Positions 6,389-8,218 of a stretch of DNA of 8,218 nucleotides are shown one piece after another; within the stretch, counting starts at the first letter, position 1; each line of letters begins with the position of its first letter. The position numbers and the translations under genes are program-made. The DNA is taken from assembly GCA_905235825.1 (NCBI GenBank), contig CAJONH010000203.1:1-8218 (forward strand), in the 5' to 3' direction. The stretch comes from Candidatus Gastranaerophilales bacterium (GTDB lineage Bacteria > Cyanobacteriota > Vampirovibrionia > Gastranaerophilales > Gastranaerophilaceae). Under the pieces are notes generated by a model. The model saw only the letters and a list, made by a program, of their open reading frames with translations, was not told the origin of the DNA and did no database searches.

Positions 6389-6547
6389 TTAATTAAACGG
6401 GCAATCGAATATATAGCCGAGTTTTGCAGTATCTTCTCTTTTTACTTTATTTTTGGAAAGAATTTTCCACGAACCGTCTTTGTAAATAGTCCAGACCGTT
6501 ACATAGCCTTGTGGTTCATCGCCCCATTGGAAATAATACTTTTGCAT
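6389..6547 (-). CDS. Small early-operon protein of unknown function (52 aa)
   Basis: This short gene is supported by context. Its ATG at 6547 follows a strong AAGGAGAAAATT site; it begins 14 bp after the Ner-like gene ends and stops 10 bp before the XRE start. The protein begins MQKYYFQWGDEPQGYVTVW and ends YIFDCPFN. It is rich in aromatic residues, with a probable beta-hairpin (VTVWTIYKDGSWKIL) followed by a basic helix (SKNKVKREDTAK). There is no signal peptide, membrane segment or cysteine pair. I do not recognise the family. Confidence 0.72.
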   Translation of the reverse strand: MQKYYFQWGDEPQGYVTVWTIYKDGSWKILSKNKVKREDTAKLGYIFDCPFN

Positions 6548-6561
6548 AATTTTCTCCTTTT

Positions 6562-6762
6562 CTATACTCCTAAATTTTCTTTTAACCAGTTTTCTACACG
6601 TTTGCTTTTAGCACTGCCGTGTATCACTTTATTTACAACCTGCCTTGTAACATTGAGTTCATCAGCTATTTTTTGCTGACTCAAACCTTTTAATTTCAAA
6701 ATGTAAATAATCTTTGCAATTCTTTTTAAATTAGCATTTTCGCTCTTTGTTTGTGCTACCAT
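6562..6762 (-). CDS. ner: Ner-like early-operon helix-turn-helix regulator
   Basis: I start it at ATG 6762, giving 66 aa. An upstream GTG at 6792 would add ten residues, but it lies at the expected transcription start of the early promoter (-10 at 6799-6804) and so has no room for a ribosome site. The protein is one compact helix-turn-helix (about residues 14-62): RIAKIIYILKLKGLSQQKIA, DELNVTRQVVNKVIHG, then SKRVENWLKENLG. The size (Mu Ner is 75 aa), domain type and position as first gene opposite the repressor match Mu Ner, which represses both early and repressor promoters. The second Ner-like gene at 4431-4760 shares its C-terminal pattern. Ner is inferred from position and fold rather than a diagnostic motif. 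Confidence 0.8.
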   Translation of the reverse strand: MVAQTKSENANLKRIAKIIYILKLKGLSQQKIADELNVTRQVVNKVIHGSAKSKRVENWLKENLGV

Positions 6763-6798
6763 TTTATTAAACCTATATAACTTGTTAATCACAAATAC

Positions 6799-6827
6799 AT
6801 TATATAGAAATTTCTAAATAGTGTCAA
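6799..6827 (-). promoter_or_regulatory. Early-operon promoter (consensus sigma70 type)
   Basis: On the minus strand, TTGACA (6827-6822) and TATAAT (6804-6799) are both perfect consensus hexamers with the ideal 17-bp spacer. Transcription would start near 6792, giving a leader of about 30 bases before the Ner-like ATG. The spacer holds a complete operator palindrome (6805-6816) abutting the -10, so repressor binding should exclude RNA polymerase. Confidence 0.92.
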
Positions 6828-6858
6828 TAGAATTTTCTAAATAAATTAGAAATTATTA
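6805..6858. promoter_or_regulatory. Operator cluster between repressor and early operon
   Basis: There are three related sites. O1 is TAGAAATTTCTA at 6805-6816, a perfect 12-bp palindrome in the early-promoter spacer. O2 is TAGAATTTTCTA at 6828-6839, with intact TAGAA/TTCTA arms, touching the early -35. O3 is TAGAAATTATTA at 6847-6858, with only the left half well kept, reaching the repressor ATG. O2 and O3 also form a larger inverted repeat, TTTCTAA (6834-6840) and TTAGAAA (6846-6852). The arrangement resembles the three-operator switches of lambdoid and Mu-like phages. Which protein binds each site is not shown by the sequence. Confidence 0.82.
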
Positions 6859-7535
6859 TGCAACTTAAGGAAAGACTTGAATACATACTAAAACATAACA
6901 AAATAAAACCGGGAATATCAGAATATGAGTTTGCCAAGTCTGTTGGAACATACCCGGCAAAGTTTGCTGAGATTAAATCAGGAAAAGTAAAAACATTATC
7001 TGCAGAAATAGCATTAGAAATTTCTAAACAATATAATGTAGAATTTTTATGGATTTTAACCGGTGAAGGCTCGATATTTAAAGAAAAAAACGATTTAAAA
7101 CAGATTAAAACAACTTCTAAAGATGAAATTAACGCAAAATTATATCCTGATGTCATGGGTTCTTGCGGTGGTGGAGTGTTTGAGCAGTCGCAAAATTTTG
7201 AAATGGTTAAAATACCAAAATATTTAATTGCCAAATATAAACCAAATAAAGAATATTCAATAATAACTGCCAAAGGCGACAGCATGTCAGGTTCTATTGA
7301 AGACGGCGACAAACTTTTAATTGAGTCTTTCGATAGTGAACAAATTACAGATAATCAAATATATGTTTTTTGTTACAAAGAAGAAATATTTGTAAAAAGA
7401 TTATGTAAAAACTTAAATGAAATAATTGTAAAATCCGATAATGATTTTTATAAACCAAAACACATTGAAAATGAGGATATGAACAATATACACATTATTG
7501 GTAAAGTTGTTTGTTCTGTAAGGAATTATGTTTAA
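6858..7535 (+). CDS. XRE-S24 phage repressor (CI/LexA-like, autocleavable)
   Basis: This 225-aa repressor would maintain lysogeny by shutting the divergent early promoter. Residues 1-75 form an XRE DNA-binding domain ending in the characteristic NVEFLWILTGEG. Residues about 115-222 form an S24 peptidase domain. The serine is S142 in KGDSMSGSIEDGD, the general-base lysine is K180 in IFVKRL (38 residues apart, as in LexA-type enzymes), and a likely self-cleavage point is C103-G104 in MGSCGGG. The catalytic set is intact, so RecA-stimulated self-cleavage and SOS induction are plausible. It is unrelated to the Mu c repressor, which shares its DNA-binding domain with MuA. No Shine-Dalgarno is visible before the ATG, so translation may be leaderless or weak. 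An exact operator copy lies within codons 53-57. Confidence 0.93.
   Translation: MQLKERLEYILKHNKIKPGISEYEFAKSVGTYPAKFAEIKSGKVKTLSAEIALEISKQYNVEFLWILTGEGSIFKEKNDLKQIKTTSKDEINAKLYPDVMGSCGGGVFEQSQNFEMVKIPKYLIAKYKPNKEYSIITAKGDSMSGSIEDGDKLLIESFDSEQITDNQIYVFCYKEEIFVKRLCKNLNEIIVKSDNDFYKPKHIENEDMNNIHIIGKVVCSVRNYV
7014..7027. promoter_or_regulatory. Perfect operator palindrome inside the repressor gene
   Basis: TTAGAAATTTCTAA is a perfect 14-bp palindrome containing the same 12 bases as O1. It lies in the coding sequence for LEISK near the end of the DNA-binding domain. Its centre is 210 bp from the centre of O1, about 20 turns of DNA, which would suit looping. Coincidence is possible because the bases are constrained by codons in an A+T-rich gene. 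Confidence 0.5.
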
Positions 7536-7556
7536 AGGAGTGGAAAATTTACAAAA

Positions 7557-7593
7557 GTTTGTAGGGGTGCAATTTTTGCACCAAAATACAAAC
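7557..7593 (+). terminator. Two-tier hairpin just after the repressor (weak terminator or repeat)
   Basis: The outer arms are GTTTGTA (7557-7563) and TACAAAC (7587-7593). The inner stem is GGTGCAA-TTT-TTGCACC (7566-7582). It begins 21 bases after the repressor stop codon. The following bases (ATGTAAACATTT) are not a good T-run, so this could equally be a dispersed hairpin repeat. It may serve both strands. Confidence 0.45.
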
Positions 7594-7613
7594 ATGTAAA
7601 CATTTATTCCATT

Positions 7614-7637
7614 CACATGAAAAACCACTTGAAAAAT
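7614..7637. repeat. 12-bp tandem direct repeat, CACATGAAAAAC / CACTTGAAAAAT
   Basis: Two adjacent 12-bp units differ at two positions. CACTTGAA resembles part of the Mu end-site consensus (CAYTNNAA), and the location on the repressor side is where the phage left-end transposase sites would lie. The resemblance is short and the region is A-rich, so this is recorded only as a candidate. Confidence 0.25.
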
Positions 7638-7638
7638 T

Positions 7639-7668
7639 TTGAAAAAGAGTAATAATATATAATATAAC
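7639..7668 (+). promoter_or_regulatory. Candidate promoter for the antisense RNA
   Basis: TTGAAA (7639-7644) and TATAAC (7663-7668) are 18 bp apart. A consensus TATAAT also occurs at 7658-7663 but has no well-spaced -35. Transcription would start close to 7675, at the base of the hairpin 7674-7695. Confidence 0.5.
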
Positions 7669-7674
7669 GCTCTG

Positions 7675-7752
7675 GCGGAAGGTGCAACTTCCGCCCTCAG
7701 CTTATTGAATGTCGAAGTACCCTTAACCGTTATGGTTGGGGGTATTTCTTAT
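7675..7752 (+). ncRNA. Candidate antisense antitoxin RNA of a type I toxin-antitoxin pair
   Basis: The predicted RNA is about 78 bases. Its 5' end is a strong hairpin, GGCGGAAG-GTGCAA-CTTCCGCC (7674-7695). Its 3' end is a terminator-like hairpin, TACCC..AACC-GTTAT-GGTT..GGGTA (7718-7744) followed by TTTCTTATT. It is antisense to the last codons and 3' flank of the small hydrophobic peptide at 7723-7812. The layout (5' hairpin, single-stranded linker, terminator hairpin over the toxin stop codon) is the one I associate with antitoxin RNAs of the holin-like toxin modules in Firmicutes. No transcript evidence is available here. Confidence 0.55.
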
Positions 7753-7812
7753 TATGAATAAAATCAAAAATAGCATAATTAATGTTAAATTGAGTTCTTG
7801 CATAATCGACAT
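7723..7812 (-). CDS. Small hydrophobic holin-like/type I toxin peptide (29 aa)
   Basis: Too short for routine gene calling, but well formed. ATG 7812 lies immediately after AGAAAGGGGTG, a strong ribosome site tight to the start, as is usual for holin-like toxins. The peptide starts MSIMQELN, continues as one membrane helix (about residues 9-21, TLIMLFLILFIIR) and ends in a short polar tail NTPNHNG. This is the form of type I toxins of the TxpA/holin-like class. The leader contains a stem ACT-TCGAC/GTCGA-AGT with one bulge (7828-7850), about 15 bases before the start codon, that could control access of ribosomes. The candidate antisense RNA at 7675-7752 overlaps its 3' end. Toxicity and membrane insertion are inferred, and the exact family is not certain. 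Confidence 0.6.
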   Translation of the reverse strand: MSIMQELNLTLIMLFLILFIIRNTPNHNG

Positions 7813-7827
7813 CACCCCTTTCTGTGG

Positions 7828-7850
7828 ACTATCGACTGTTTTGTCGAAGT
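7828..7850 (-). promoter_or_regulatory. Hairpin in the leader of the small toxin gene
   Basis: On the minus strand ACTTCGAC pairs with GTCGATAGT, eight pairs with one bulge and a six-base loop. It sits just upstream of the AGAAAGGGGTG ribosome site. Nine bases of it (ACTTCGACA) recur downstream of the toxin stop codon at 7718-7710. Confidence 0.5.
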
Positions 7851-7933
7851 TATGTTGCCGCCGTTAGTCCTTATCGGAAAGTTTTTACCGAGGTGTGAGC
7901 GTTTATATTTAATTATCAAAGTTCAATACCTCA

Positions 7934-7942
7934 ATCATATCA
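7934..7942 (-). promoter_or_regulatory. Candidate extended -10 promoter for the toxin gene
   Basis: The minus strand reads TGATATGAT, an extended -10 (TGn-TATGAT), with no good -35. Transcription would start near 7927, giving a structured leader of about 115 bases. A weaker alternative is TTGAGG-17-TAAATA (7934-7929 and 7911-7906). It lies directly downstream of the terminator at 7956-7989. Confidence 0.4.
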
Positions 7943-7955
7943 CAAACTTAAAAGA

Positions 7956-7989
7956 AAAGGGGGATAACCAAAACAAATTATCCCCCTTT
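7956..7989. terminator. Strong bidirectional rho-independent terminator
   Basis: A perfect 12-bp stem, AAAGGGGGATAA (7956-7967) and TTATCCCCCTTT (7978-7989), encloses a 10-base loop. On the minus strand it continues as TTTTCTTTT, a good U-rich tail, so it should stop leftward transcription from the flank before the toxin promoter. On the plus strand the tail is TTTATTGTCC, which is weaker. An adjacent inverted repeat, TATTGTC/GACAATA (7989-7995 and 8003-8009), follows it. Confidence 0.78.
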
Positions 7990-8009
7990 ATTGTCCTATT
8001 TTGACAATA

Positions 8010-8097
8010 GTAAAGGAGAAAAGGATTGCAAACGAATCCATGAAACAAATCTTTTTTATATGTAGAATTTAAAATTCATTGTCAATGTTCAATTTTA
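8010..8097. other. Intergenic, no feature recognised
   Basis: There is no gene on either strand. A ribosome-site-like AAAGGAGAAAAGG (about 8012-8024) is followed only by a 10-codon frame from ATG 8040. A small GGATT/AATCC hairpin spans 8023-8039. The phage end could lie in this stretch, but nothing identifies it. Confidence 0.4.
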
Positions 8098-8187
8098 CTG
8101 TCATTGCGAACCCTTTAGGTGGGAAGCAATCCGGCTATTTTGTTCTTTCTTTATCAGCTGGATTACTTCGTCGCTTTGCTCCTCGTA
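8098..8187. repeat. Full-length dispersed inverted repeat of the CATTGCGA family
   Basis: The left arm starts CTGTCATTGCGAACCC and includes GAAGCAATCCGGCT (8123-8136). The right arm AGCTGGATTACTTC (8156-8169) is its inverted copy with two mismatches, followed by GTCGCTTTGCTCCTCG. The outermost right bases (TACTATAG) have lost the expected CAATGAC. This shows the family as a long palindrome, of which the copies at 4388, 4779 and 5946 are half-elements. No gene is visible from here to the window end. Confidence 0.75.
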
Positions 8188-8218
8188 CTATAGAGAAGTA
8201 GAAAAAATTAAAACAGGA

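Noticed and set aside
6763..6792. GTG start at 6792 for the Ner-like gene
   Set aside because: It coincides with the predicted transcription start of the early promoter, leaving no room for a ribosome site; ATG 6762 is preferred.
6824..7312. Minus-strand frame of 162 codons opposite the repressor
   Set aside because: It is antisense to a clear XRE-S24 repressor gene; its hydrophobic appearance comes from the complement of an A-rich coding strand.
7755..7868. Plus-strand frame of 37 codons from ATG 7755
   Set aside because: It lies antisense to the toxin-like peptide, has no ribosome site (TTTCTTATT precedes it) and its protein is not recognisable.
7798..8004. Plus-strand frame of 68 codons right of the repressor
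   Set aside because: It runs antisense across the toxin leader and through the 12-bp terminator hairpin, and has no ribosome site or recognisable domain.

Overview
The window is the early (lysogeny/transposition) region of a Mu-like transposable prophage or a remnant of one, in a low-GC bacterium. By eye roughly one third of the bases are G+C; I did not compute it. The diagnostic genes lie in one long leftward (minus-strand) operon: a 686-aa DDE transposase (MuA), a 310-aa AAA+ target-selection ATPase (MuB), a GemA/gp16-like protein, a Gam end-binding protein and, cut off by the left edge, a probable Mor-type activator of middle/late transcription. The host is uncertain. Dispersed CATTGCGA...GCAATCC repeats and strong AGGAG/AGGAT ribosome sites are seen in several low-GC gut and environmental lineages, and I cannot choose between them from sequence alone.

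Right to left, the control region sits at about 6760-6860. A rightward XRE-S24 (CI/LexA-like) repressor gene at 6858-7535 diverges from the leftward early operon. The early promoter is a perfect TTGACA-17-TATAAT whose spacer holds a perfect operator palindrome (TAGAAATTTCTA). Related sites lie at 6828-6839 and about 6847-6858, and a further exact copy lies inside the repressor gene, 210 bp from the first. The early operon opens with a Ner-like regulator, a 52-aa unknown, a second XRE regulator and two overlapping RhuM-family genes, then a second Ner-like gene, then A, B, gemA, gam and mor. The complete RhuM protein appears to be fused to a copy of the MuA N-terminal DNA-binding domain.

Right of the repressor, about 7560-8010 has no ordinary gene. 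It carries what looks like a type I toxin-antitoxin module: a 29-aa hydrophobic peptide on the minus strand, and a short antisense RNA on the plus strand that overlaps its 3' end. A 12-bp perfect-stem terminator lies just upstream of the toxin promoter. In Mu this is the side where the phage left end (attL) lies, but I could not identify the end.

Dispersed host-type palindromic repeats occupy three intergenic gaps inside the operon (4207-4429, 4779-4816, 5946-5988) and recur at 8098-8187. They bracket the second Ner gene and the RhuM pair as cassettes. Taken together, the repressor silences the early promoter in the lysogen. On induction the Ner, XRE and RhuM proteins would tune the switch, A and B would carry out replicative transposition, Gam would protect DNA ends, and Mor would pass control to the next gene block outside the window.
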